This document shows, piece by piece, positions 50,089-57,629 of a DNA stretch of 64,000 bases. How positions within the stretch are numbered: position 1 is the first letter of the stretch; each line of letters starts with the position of its first letter. The stretch is from CALGFI01 sp963786805 (lineage in GTDB: Bacteria; Actinomycetota; UBA4738; HRBIN12): positions 670,270 through 734,269 of the forward strand of contig CAWBAK010000004.1 of assembly GCA_963786805.1 (NCBI GenBank), given 5' to 3'. A program made the translations under genes and the position numbers. Below the pieces are notes generated by a model. The model saw only the letters and a list, made by a program, of their open reading frames with translations. It ran no database searches and was not told the origin of the DNA.

Positions 50089-50187
50089 GTCACGCGAGCG
50101 AACCCGATCGACGCCTCAAGCACCCTAGCCCCCTGCCCGAGTGGCCCCTCCGAAGGGCGCATCCAAGCACCCTCCGGGGATCCATGT

Positions 50188-50197
50188 CAAACGTTTG
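50188..50197. promoter_or_regulatory. LacI-type operator 2 (CAAACGTTTG)
   Basis: Perfect 10-bp palindrome in the same intergenic gap (50072-50215), 109 bp from operator 1 centre to centre, which would allow looping. The gap also has a direct repeat CAAGCACCCT. Confidence 0.6.
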
Positions 50198-50215
50198 CAG
50201 AGCCGCCACTGGCCC

Positions 50216-51112
50216 TCACCGCGCGTCGCGGAAGCCGGCCTCCTGCATCACCGCGCGCGTGGCGGCGATCGCGACTCGAGCCGCCTCCTCGGTGGGGCGG
50301 GCGTTCTGCTCGTCGGACAGGATCTCGACCGTCACGGGGGCGGCGACCCCCATCTCGTCGAGCAGGCGAAGGAACCCCACGAGGTCGAAGCTCCCTTCGC
50401 CGGGGAGTCGTCGGCGCCGGGTCGTGTCCTCGATCAGGTCGCCCACGACCTCGGGGTCGGCGTCGGAGATCGCGACGCAGACGATGCGCTCGGGCGGGAT
50501 CGCGCGGAGCATGCCGTCGTCCGCCGCACCGCGGAAGTGGTGCCACACGTCGAGGTTGATGCCGCCGTTCGGCCGGCCGGCCGCGCGAACGATGTCCCAC
50601 GCCGTCGCGGCGTCGGGGATCCCGCTCCAGGGCAGGAACTCCAGCGCCACCTGCAGGCCATGCTCGGCGGCGCGGTCGCAGATCGCGGCGAAGCGCTCGG
50701 CCGCGAGCTCGAGCGGCGGCATCTCGCCGGGCGGGTTCACGTCGCCCATGTTGAGGTGATGCGCGCCGAACGCGTCCGCGGCACGGTAGAGCCGGTCCTC
50801 GAGGGCGCGCGAGAGCGCTTCCCGTTCGTCGGTGCAGGTCCAGTGATAGAGGAACTCGACCTCGGGGACGCCGATCCCGTGGTCCTGCAGGATCCCGCGC
50901 AGGTCCGCGTCGCTGCGGCCTCGAGCGCGGAGCGCGTCGTAGTCGTCGATCAGGATCCCGAGGCCCGCGTACCCGGCGTGCGCCGCGGCGCCGACGCGAG
51001 CCTCGAAACTCGCCCGAGCGGCCTCGCCCTCGCCCGCGCCGGCGCGCGAACCCGAGATCGTGTAGTAGCCGGCGACCAGGTCGTGCGGTCCGAGCTCAGT
51101 GGTCCCGCTCAT
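50216..51112 (-). CDS. TIM-barrel sugar phosphate isomerase/epimerase-like protein
   Basis: A 298-residue AP_endonuc_2-fold protein. Metal-site segments are VEFLYHW, HHLNMGDV, LQVALEFLPWSGI, GGINLDVWHHFRG and VTVEILSDE, matching the isomerase/epimerase family (inosose dehydratase, hydroxypyruvate isomerase and others). It probably rearranges a keto-sugar or cyclitol. The ATG overlaps the E1 beta stop (TGATG). Confidence 0.88.
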   Translation of the reverse strand: MSGTTELGPHDLVAGYYTISGSRAGAGEGEAARASFEARVGAAAHAGYAGLGILIDDYDALRARGRSDADLRGILQDHGIGVPEVEFLYHWTCTDEREALSRALEDRLYRAADAFGAHHLNMGDVNPPGEMPPLELAAERFAAICDRAAEHGLQVALEFLPWSGIPDAATAWDIVRAAGRPNGGINLDVWHHFRGAADDGMLRAIPPERIVCVAISDADPEVVGDLIEDTTRRRRLPGEGSFDLVGFLRLLDEMGVAAPVTVEILSDEQNARPTEEAARVAIAATRAVMQEAGFRDAR

Positions 51113-52085
51113 CACCCCATGTTCCGCTGCACGGTGTCGACGATCCGTTCGACCGACGGGATCGCGAGGTCCTCCAGCGAATCGGCCGCCGGGAGCGGCA
51201 CGTGCGGCGTGGTGATCCGAACGATCGGGCCGTCCAGGCTGTCGAACGCTTCCTCGGCGACGATCGACACGATCTCTGCGCCCCAGCCGCACAGCCGCGG
51301 GTTCTCCTCCACGGTGAAGAGGCGGCCCGTCGCGCGCACGGCTGCCAGGAGCGTCGTCACGTCGAGCGGGACCAGCGTTCGGAGGTCGACGACGCGAGCG
51401 CCGATCCCCTGCGCCGACAGTCGCTCGGCCGCCGCGAGCGCTCGAGGCACCATCGCGGCGAGCGCGACGATCGTGACGTCGTCGCCTTCGGTGAGGACCG
51501 CCGCCTGCCGAGCGGCTCCACGTGCTCGCCGTCGGGCACCTCGCCCTTCTCCGGATAGAGCGACTTCGCCTCCAGAACGATCACCGGGTCGGGGTCGCGG
51601 ATCGCGGCCGCGAGCAGACCCTTCGCGTCCGCCGGCGTGCTCGGGGCCACCACCTTCAGCCCCGGGACGGCCATCGCCCAGTTCTCCACGGCCTGCGAGT
51701 GCTGCGCGCCGAACCGGAGCCCTCCGCCGTTCGCGGTGCGGATGACGAGCGGCAGCGAGACCTGTCCGTCCGTCATGTACCGGGTCTTCGCGATCTGATT
51801 CGCGATCAGGTCCCAGCACGTCGCGAAGAAGTCCGAGAACATGATCTCGGCGACCGGACGCAGCCCCATCATCGCGGCGCCCATCGCGGCCCCGATGATC
51901 GCCTCCTCCGAGATCGGCGTGTCGCGGACGCGGCGAGGTCCGAACCGCTCGAACAAGCCCGGCGTCGTCTTGAACACACCACCGGCCGCGCCGATGTCCT
52001 CGCCGATGAAGTAGACGCGGTCGTCGCGCTCCATCTCCTGCGCGATCGCCTCGGTGACGGCGGCCCGGTACGTCAGTTCCGCCAC
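51112..52085 (-). pseudogene. TPP-dependent 2-oxo acid/acetoin dehydrogenase E1 beta subunit, frameshifted
   Basis: The first ~190 codons from the GTG at 52085 encode a normal transketolase-like E1 beta (ELTYRAAVTEAIAQEMERD, GEDIGAAGGVFKTT, DTPISEEAIIGAAMGAAMMG, GGLRFGAQHSQ, PVIVLEAKSLYPEKGEVP). Near 51505 the frame must move by one base (a missing nucleotide) to continue with AAVLTEGDDVTIVALAAM and the intact C-terminal domain (VVDLRTLVPLD, TVEENPRLCGWGAEIV). Both halves are well conserved, so this is a recent mutation or a sequencing/assembly error. It overlaps E1 alpha by 13 nt. Confidence 0.8.
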
Positions 52086-53095
52086 GAGCTGCCTCCGTCG
52101 GCCCAGACGTTGGTCTCGAGCGACTCGGGCGACGGCGGCGCCCCAGCCTTCGCCTCCTCCGTCGCGCGGTCCACCTCGGCGTCCATCTCGGCGTCGATCG
52201 CGTCGAGCGTCTCCGCCGTCACGTCGAGCCCGAGCATGCGCTCGCGGTACACAACGAGCGGATCGCGACGCATCCACTCCTCGATCTCGGCGTCGGGGCG
52301 ATACTTGCCGGGGTCGGCGCGGGAGTGACCGCCGTGCCGGTACGTCTTCGCCTCGATCAGCGACGGCCCTCCGCCGCTCCGGGCGAGCTCGATGTAGTCG
52401 AGCGCGATGCCGTACACCTCGTCCGCGTCGTTCCCGTCGACGATGAGACGCTCGAGGCCGTAGGCCGACGCGCGATCGGCGGCGGGATGCTCGACCGCCG
52501 TCACGTCGGAGATCGGCGTGTACTCCATGTAGAGGTTGTTCTCGCAGACGAAGACGACGGGCGCCTTCCACACGACGGCCATGTTCAAGGCCTCGTGGAA
52601 CGCACCGATGTTCGTCGTCCCGTCGCCGAAGAAGCAGACGGCGACCTGCCCGGTTCCGAGCTCCTGCGCGGCCCACGCCGCGCCGAGCGCGATCGGCATG
52701 TGCGCGCCCACGATCGCGTACGAGCCCATCGCGCCGTGCTCGACGTCGGTGAGGTGCATCGAGCCGCCCTTGCCGTGCAGGACCCCGTTCTCGCGACCGA
52801 GGAGCTCGGCCATCAGGCCGGTCATCGACGCGCCGCGCGTCAGCGTGTGGGCGTGACCGCGGTAGGTGCAGAACGTGAGGTCGTCCGCGCGCATCGCCTG
52901 GCCGAATCCGGCGGCGACGGCCTCCTGACCGAGCGCGAGGTGACTCGTCCCGCGGACGAGGTTCTCCATGAAGAGCTGATAGGCACGCTGCTCGAACCGG
53001 CGGATCGCGCTCATCCGCCGGTAGAGCGACAGGCGGGTGTCGGTGTCGATCGCTCGCTCCGACCAGCGGCGTCCCTCGGTGCCAATCGTTTGCAC
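52073..53095 (-). CDS. TPP-dependent 2-oxo acid/acetoin dehydrogenase E1 alpha subunit
   Basis: A 340-residue E1 alpha. The thiamine pyrophosphate motif FFGDGTTNIGAFHEALNMAVVWKAPVVFVCENN is complete, along with FCTYRGHAHTLTRG, GKGGSMHL and the phosphorylation-loop-like YRHGGHSRADPGKYR. It pairs with the E1 beta subunit to decarboxylate a 2-oxo acid or acetoin. No E2 or E3 gene is in the window. The GTG start at 53095 overlaps a LacI-type operator, so initiation may be leaderless. Confidence 0.9.
   Translation of the reverse strand: MQTIGTEGRRWSERAIDTDTRLSLYRRMSAIRRFEQRAYQLFMENLVRGTSHLALGQEAVAAGFGQAMRADDLTFCTYRGHAHTLTRGASMTGLMAELLGRENGVLHGKGGSMHLTDVEHGAMGSYAIVGAHMPIALGAAWAAQELGTGQVAVCFFGDGTTNIGAFHEALNMAVVWKAPVVFVCENNLYMEYTPISDVTAVEHPAADRASAYGLERLIVDGNDADEVYGIALDYIELARSGGGPSLIEAKTYRHGGHSRADPGKYRPDAEIEEWMRRDPLVVYRERMLGLDVTAETLDAIDAEMDAEVDRATEEAKAGAPPSPESLETNVWADGGSSWRN
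53083..53092. promoter_or_regulatory. LacI-type operator 3 (CAAACGATTG on the minus strand)
   Basis: Identical to operator 1 but on the other strand, covering codons 2-4 of the E1 alpha reading frame. Binding here would block transcription of the E1 alpha/E1 beta/isomerase unit. Confidence 0.55.
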
Positions 53096-53140
53096 GGGCC
53101 GACGATAGCACCGGCCCGCCGCGGGCGTGGTCCGAGTTCG

Positions 53141-54007
53141 TCAGGCCGATGGACGCGCGGTTCGCGCTCGCGCGAGGATCCGCTCGGCGGCTCGCCGGCT
53201 CGCCTCGTCGATCATCGCGCCGTCGACCCCGACGGCCCCGCGACCGTGAGGATCGGCATCCAGGGCGTCCACGATCGCTTGCGCCGCTTGGACCTCGGCC
53301 TCGGTCGGCGTGAACGCCTCGTTCACGATCGGGATCTGCGAGGGATGGACGACCCATTTCCCGTCGTACCCGTACGTTCGAGCGAGCACCGCCGAGGAGC
53401 GCACCCGCGCGTCGTCGTCGAGCGCCACGACCGGCCCGTCGATCGCGAAGGCGCCGACCGACCGGGCGGCGACGAGGATCCGCATCCGCGCGTAGTGCCA
53501 GACGTCCACACCCTCGTGGGGCGGCCGGTCGTCGAGCGTGGGCACGCCGAGCGAGGCGGCCATGTCGATCGGGCCGAACACGAGCGACACGAGGCGATCG
53601 GTCGCGGCCGCGATCTCCTCAACGCTCGCGAGTCCACGGGCCGTCTCGATCAGCGCCTCGAGACCGGCGCCCCCTACGGCGCTTCCGACGGAGCGCACCT
53701 GTTCGGCGGTCTCCACCTTCGGGACGATCACGGTGTCGATCGAGCCCGCCACGCGAGCCATCGCCGAGAGGTCGAGCGCGCCGGCGGCCGTTCCGACGCC
53801 GTTCACGCGGACCGAGACGATCCGCTCGCCCCATCCGCCGCGTTCGAGCTCGGCGACGGCGTTCTGTCGTGCCTCGTCCTTGTCCGCGGCGGCGACGGAG
53901 TCCTCGAGGTCGAGCATCACCTGGTCGGCGTCGAGCTCGCGGGACTTCGCCAGCATCTTCGGGCTCGATGCGGGGACCGACAGACACGTCCGTCGCGGTC
54001 GGGCCAG
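53141..54007 (-). CDS. HpcH/HpaI or CitE-like aldolase/lyase
   Basis: A TIM-barrel lyase of the CitE family acting on a CoA thioester or 2-keto acid. DADQVMLDLEDSV, IVSVRVNGVGT, VIVPKVETAEQV, LIETARGL, LVFGPIDMAASLG and KWVVHPSQIPIVNEAF are all present. The first ATG (53956) would lose the conserved PRRTCLSVPASSPK start, which is open in frame up to a CTG at 54007; no ATG, GTG or TTG lies between. I use the CTG, giving 288 residues. It ends 46 bp before E1 alpha and may be co-transcribed. Confidence 0.8.
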   Translation of the reverse strand: MARPRRTCLSVPASSPKMLAKSRELDADQVMLDLEDSVAAADKDEARQNAVAELERGGWGERIVSVRVNGVGTAAGALDLSAMARVAGSIDTVIVPKVETAEQVRSVGSAVGGAGLEALIETARGLASVEEIAAATDRLVSLVFGPIDMAASLGVPTLDDRPPHEGVDVWHYARMRILVAARSVGAFAIDGPVVALDDDARVRSSAVLARTYGYDGKWVVHPSQIPIVNEAFTPTEAEVQAAQAIVDALDADPHGRGAVGVDGAMIDEASRRAAERILARARTARPSA

Positions 54008-54107
54008 CGTTCTCGTCCGGCATGGCGCGAAGTATCCCCGACCTTCCGGCTATCGTCGCGCCGAGCCGGCACCGAGCCGAAGACGAGCCGAAGACGAGGA
54101 GGACGCG

Positions 54108-54735
54108 ATGCGGGTGCGCAGGGTGGTGACCGGCCAGGAGGCGGACGGGCGGTCCGTCGTGGTGGAGGACGGACTGGTCGAGCCCGTCACCGTTGCGCTC
54201 TTCCCCGGCGCCGAGTTCCACCGGATCTGGGGGGACGACGTTCGGCCGTCGCTGCCGAGCGACGGCATGCCGCCGAGCGCCCCTTCGCACTTCCCACCTG
54301 CCGAGGGCTACCGCTTCGGGATGTTCACGATGGCTCCGGAGGCAGAGGGGCGGCGATCGCGAGGCGCACGCGGGGAACCGTCAAGACCTTGACAGGAAAC
54401 GCCCAGGTCAGATCCGTCAAGGTCTTGACGGTCGCGCTGCGACGGACCTCGACCCGGACGAAGCGCTCGCCGAGATCGAACGCAAGCTCCCCGGTCTCAT
54501 CGACGTGCTGGAGCCCGACGGCGCCGGCATGCACCGCACGGACACGGTCGACTTCAACCTGATCGTGTCCGGCGAGGTCTGGCTCGAGCTCGACGACGGC
54601 GCCGAGGTGCTGCTCAAGGCGGGCGATTGCGTCGTGCAGAACGGTGCACGCCATCGCTGGCGCAATCCATCGTCGGAGCCGTGCGTCATGGCGGTCGCCC
54701 AGATCGGCGCCGCACGCCGTCCTTCGAAGGACTGA
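54108..54735 (+). pseudogene. Cupin-domain protein broken by a palindromic insertion
   Basis: The N-terminal part from ATG 54108 (GAGGAGG site) reads VRRVVTGQEADGRSVVVEDG...FGMFTMAPEAE. The C-terminal part, in another frame from about 54450, reads DLDPDEALAEIERKLPGLIDVLEPD...FNLIVSGEVWLELDDGAEVLLKAGDCVVQNGARH, a complete cupin barrel. Between them ~100 bp carrying a perfect 17-bp inverted repeat introduces a TGA (54390) and a frame change. Joined, the two parts form an ordinary 2-part cupin protein. Confidence 0.75.
54377..54432. mobile_element. REP/MITE-like palindromic insertion
   Basis: ACCGTCAAGACCTTGAC (54377-54393) and its exact reverse complement (54416-54432) flank a 22-nt loop. Each arm is itself near-palindromic (GTCAAG-AC-CTTGAC). 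It sits inside the cupin gene with ~25 bp of extra flanking sequence on the left and ~15 bp on the right. No transposase is present, so it would be a non-autonomous element. Confidence 0.55.
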
Positions 54736-54738
54736 GAC

Positions 54739-55167
54739 TCAGTCGTCGTCGGTCGCGCGGCGGAGCTGCTTCGTCTTCGCCCGTCGTTTCTTGTCGGCCA
54801 GCCGGCGTTCGACCGACCCGCGTGTCGCCCGTGTGGGTCGCCGCCGTGGCGGTGGCGCCGCGATCGCCGCGGACAGCGTCTCGGCGAGGCGCTCGAGAGC
54901 GGCCTCGCGGTTCCGCACCTGCGTGCGATGTTCCGATGCCGTCACCGTGAGCACGCCGTCGACGAGCCGGCCGGCGAGCCGCTCCATCGCTCGGGCTCGT
55001 TGGATCGGACCGAGCGCCGTCGTCTTCTCCAGGTCGAGGCTCAGCTCGACGCGAGAGTCCGTCTTGTTGACCGACTGGCCACCCGGCCCCGAGGACCGGC
55101 TGAACCGCCACTTCAGCTCGCGCGCGGGGATCACGACCGAACGCGTCACGCGTAGAGGATCGGCCAT
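54739..55167 (-). CDS. arfB: Peptidyl-tRNA hydrolase ArfB (YaeJ-type ribosome rescue)
   Basis: A 142-residue release-factor-like protein with the hydrolytic GGQ motif in SSGPGGQSVNKTDSRVEL and a long basic C-terminal tail (RLADKKRRAKTKQLRR) that would enter the mRNA channel of stalled ribosomes. It lacks the codon-recognition domain of RF1/RF2. Start ATG at 55167. It converges with the broken cupin gene. Confidence 0.92.
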   Translation of the reverse strand: MADPLRVTRSVVIPARELKWRFSRSSGPGGQSVNKTDSRVELSLDLEKTTALGPIQRARAMERLAGRLVDGVLTVTASEHRTQVRNREAALERLAETLSAAIAAPPPRRRPTRATRGSVERRLADKKRRAKTKQLRRATDDD

Positions 55168-55187
55168 CGGGTCAGTATGCGCGCGGG

Positions 55188-55985
55188 TCAGGGCGCCGCA
55201 GCGTCGGCAACCTCGGCGAGTGCGGTCGCATCGCGATCCGCGAGCACCCGCACGATCGGAAGGTCGAGCGCGGACCGGTACGACGCCAGCGCATCGACCA
55301 CCTCCGCTCGGGACGATGCCGCGACGCCGACGCTGCCGAGCGGAACGTCCATCGCCTCGAAGTGCCGGCGATGGCCCTCGGTGACCGTACGGTAGAACCC
55401 CTCCGCCTCGCGCAGCCGCTGCATCGCTCCGGCACCCACGGCGACGCGGATGTACGAGGCGACGAGCGGCGCGGCGCGCCCGGCTTCTTCGGCACCCTCC
55501 CGAACCCACTCGCGCGATCGCGCCGCCTGTTCTGGCAGCATCCAATTGAGCAGGACGCCGTCCGCGATCGCACCACCGATCCGGCACAGCCGCTCCCGCA
55601 TCGCCGCCACCATGATCCGCGTTCCCTCAGGAAGGAGCTCGCGGAGCTCGTCGACCGACCGGCGGACGACGTCGATCTGCGGTCGCAGCGATCCCGACCC
55701 GATCCCGAGCCAGAGCTTCGCCGGATCGAGCCCGAGCCGGTCGATCTCCGCCGCGATATCGGCCGGCCGATGCCGGTCCAGGGGAAGGACACCCACGCCG
55801 AGCTCGAGTCGCGGAGCTCCCGCTGCGAAGTTCGCGAGCGTCTCCAGACCGGACTCGCCCGGTTCGTCGTTCGACCACAGCGAGTGGTACCCGAGCTCCT
55901 GGCAGCGCGCGGCCAGGTCACGCGCGAGTCCGGTTTCGAGTCCGGCGTTGATGCCGAGACCCCGACGGTGCATGGGGGCAGCCAT
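55188..55985 (-). CDS. LLM-class (F420-type) oxidoreductase
   Basis: A 265-residue luciferase-like TIM barrel: LARDLAARCQELGYHSLWSNDEPGESGLETLANFA, LELGVGVLPLDRH, KLWLGIGSGSLRP and RIMVAAMRERLCRIGGAIADGVLLNWMLPEQA. Shorter than typical members, but both ends are intact. Cofactor F420 or FMN cannot be decided. The ATG overlaps the nucleotidyltransferase stop (TGATG). Confidence 0.85.
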   Translation of the reverse strand: MAAPMHRRGLGINAGLETGLARDLAARCQELGYHSLWSNDEPGESGLETLANFAAGAPRLELGVGVLPLDRHRPADIAAEIDRLGLDPAKLWLGIGSGSLRPQIDVVRRSVDELRELLPEGTRIMVAAMRERLCRIGGAIADGVLLNWMLPEQAARSREWVREGAEEAGRAAPLVASYIRVAVGAGAMQRLREAEGFYRTVTEGHRRHFEAMDVPLGSVGVAASSRAEVVDALASYRSALDLPIVRVLADRDATALAEVADAAAP

Positions 55986-56488
55986 CACCGATCGCTCCCA
56001 GTGTCGAGCTCGTCGCGGAGCGCCGACAGCCACTCGACCTCGATCAGGTCCTTCGGCCGCCCTGCCGCGCGTTTCATCCTGATGAGGTCGTCGAGCGCCG
56101 CGACGCGGACGACCAGGCCGTCCAGGTCCTCGTCGGTCGCCGCGGCATCCAGGTCCTCGAATCCCTGGGTTCCCGCCGGCGTTCCGAGACAATCAAGCGA
56201 CCCCGCCGTCGTCGTGAACGTGAAGTGGTCGCCGGCCCGCAGCGTCGTCGCGTCGAGCTGGAACGGGACGTCGGGCGGCGCACCTCGGAGGTGCGCGTCG
56301 AGCACTTGGAGCGCGGCCGCGAGCCGATGCAGGTTCTCGTTGTCCCTCGCGTAACAGATGTCGACGTCACCGGTGATGACCGGCGACCCTCGGAGCGCAC
56401 CCGCGTAGCCACCGATCAAGACGAAGCGAACCCGGTGATCGTTCAGCGTCCGAAGGACCCGCAGCGGATCGAATGCGGGCGCGCTCAC
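55985..56488 (-). CDS. Nucleotidyltransferase-fold protein (AbiEii/MNT-like)
   Basis: A 167-residue protein with the nucleotidyltransferase core: FVLIGGYAGALRGSPVITGDVDICYARDNENLHRLAAAL, in which GG...GDVDI supplies the catalytic acids, then LDDLIRMKRAAGRPKDLIEVEWL. The GTG start overlaps the XRE stop (GTGA), giving a tight regulator-NTase pair typical of type II/IV toxin-antitoxin-like modules. Which partner is toxic is not shown. Confidence 0.82.
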   Translation of the reverse strand: MSAPAFDPLRVLRTLNDHRVRFVLIGGYAGALRGSPVITGDVDICYARDNENLHRLAAALQVLDAHLRGAPPDVPFQLDATTLRAGDHFTFTTTAGSLDCLGTPAGTQGFEDLDAAATDEDLDGLVVRVAALDDLIRMKRAAGRPKDLIEVEWLSALRDELDTGSDR

Positions 56489-56799
56489 CGGGCTCGGGCG
56501 CGGTCGATGAACCGCGTGTTCTCCCACTCCCGGACCGCGAGCCGAGCGCGCTCGGCCGTCGACAGCCGAAGGCGCTCACGGATCAGCGTGCGGTCCAGAC
56601 CCCTCCCCGCCCGCTCCACGAGCTCGAGGTCCTTGCCGCATGCGCGAAGGAGTCGGTCCAGCGTGTCCACACGCGGGGTCACCGCTCCGGACTCGATCCT
56701 CGCGACGGTGGGCTGAGGGACGCCGGCGACCAGCGCGAGCGCACGCTGGGACAGCTTCACCCCTCGCCTGGCTTCCCTGAGCACACGACCCGGGTCCAC
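56485..56799 (-). CDS. XRE-family helix-turn-helix protein
   Basis: A 104-residue regulator: VLREARRGVKLSQRALALVAGVPQPTVARIESGAVTPRVDTLDRLLRACG is a full HTH_3 domain, followed by a short helical tail rich in Arg. The GTG start lies exactly 6 nt after a TATCAT box (leaderless pattern), and that box is inside an 18-bp palindrome, so autorepression is very likely. Probable antitoxin or antitoxin-like partner of the nucleotidyltransferase. Confidence 0.87.
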   Translation of the reverse strand: MDPGRVLREARRGVKLSQRALALVAGVPQPTVARIESGAVTPRVDTLDRLLRACGKDLELVERAGRGLDRTLIRERLRLSTAERARLAVREWENTRFIDRARAR

Positions 56800-56825
56800 G
56801 CTCCGATGATAGCATCCGTGCTATC
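56800..56825 (-). promoter_or_regulatory. Leaderless promoter with overlapping operator
   Basis: GATAGCA-TCCG-TGCTATC (56808-56825) is a perfect 7-bp-arm palindrome. On the minus strand it includes the -10 TATCAT (56811-56806), followed by 6 nt and the GTG of the XRE gene. The GATA...TATC ends match the twin palindromes at 20 kb. Confidence 0.7.
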
Positions 56826-56900
56826 GCGCCCGTCTGGAGGCGTGCCCGCTCATCGGTTTGGGTACCTCTCGCAGCATCAAGGGATCGAGGAGAGAGCGCG

Positions 56901-57170
56901 ATGGGACGACGAGGGAACCGACCAGCGGGACGGCGGCAGCGATGGCGGCGTGAAGGGCGGCCCCGCGTCGGCCGCGGCCGGCGCTACGGCGCGGACGGCC
57001 GGGGCGGCGGAGGCGGAGCCGGCATCCTGCTGACGATCGTCCTTCTCGCCGCGATCGCCTTCGGCGTCTGGTACTTCGTGATCCGGGACGACGACACCTC
57101 CGACGTGACACCCACCACCACGCCGAGCCCGACGGTGACCGTGAGCTCCTCTCCGGAGGGCGAAACCTAG
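56901..57170 (+). CDS. Small single-pass membrane protein
   Basis: An 89-residue protein: Arg/Gly-rich cytoplasmic N-terminus (~40 residues), one membrane helix (ILLTIVLLAAIAFGVWYFVI, ~43-62) and a Thr/Pro/Ser-rich outer tail. GAGGAGAG precedes the ATG. Function unknown. Confidence 0.65.
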   Translation: MGRRGNRPAGRRQRWRREGRPRVGRGRRYGADGRGGGGGAGILLTIVLLAAIAFGVWYFVIRDDDTSDVTPTTTPSPTVTVSSSPEGET

Positions 57171-57202
57171 GTCCTGCGACGCGGGGTAGGCTCGGCTCCG
57201 CG

Positions 57203-57625
57203 ATGGCCGACCTGCCGCCGCAACGACACCTGATCCTGATCCTCGCGCGGAACTTCGCGTCCCGTCTGGCCACCGCGGTCTTCCTCGTCGACGAGAAGGG
57301 GCGCGTGATCTTCTTCAACGAGGCGGCCGAGGACCTGCTCGGCACGCGGTTCGAGGAGGGCCACGGGATGTCCGCCGAGGAGTACACGAAACTCTTCCGC
57401 CCTGCCGACGAGCGCGGCGAGATGCTCGGCCCGCTCGACACGCCGCTCGGCATCGCGGTCAACCGGCAAGAGCCCTCGCACGGACCGCTCACGATCACCG
57501 GCGCCGACGGCACGTCGAGGAAGATCGAGGCGACCGCGTTCCCGCTCCTCGCGCACGCCGGCGATCTCGTCGGCGCGATCGCCTTCTTCTGGGAACGCCC
57601 CGACGTTCAGGAACACGAGGTCTGA
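57203..57625 (+). CDS. PAS-domain protein
   Basis: A 140-residue single PAS domain: ASRLATAVFLVDEKGRVIFFNEAAEDLLGTRFEEG and IEATAFPLLAHAGDLVGAIAFFWE match the PAS core and PAC strands. No kinase or output domain is attached. The following MBL gene begins 4 nt after its stop, so the two are probably co-transcribed. It could sense a ligand or bind a partner. Confidence 0.8.
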   Translation: MADLPPQRHLILILARNFASRLATAVFLVDEKGRVIFFNEAAEDLLGTRFEEGHGMSAEEYTKLFRPADERGEMLGPLDTPLGIAVNRQEPSHGPLTITGADGTSRKIEATAFPLLAHAGDLVGAIAFFWERPDVQEHEV

Positions 57626-57629
57626 GCCG

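Noticed and set aside
54390..54392. A second selenocysteine-type UGA in the cupin gene.
   Set aside because: The downstream half is in a different frame, and the TGA belongs to an inserted inverted repeat.
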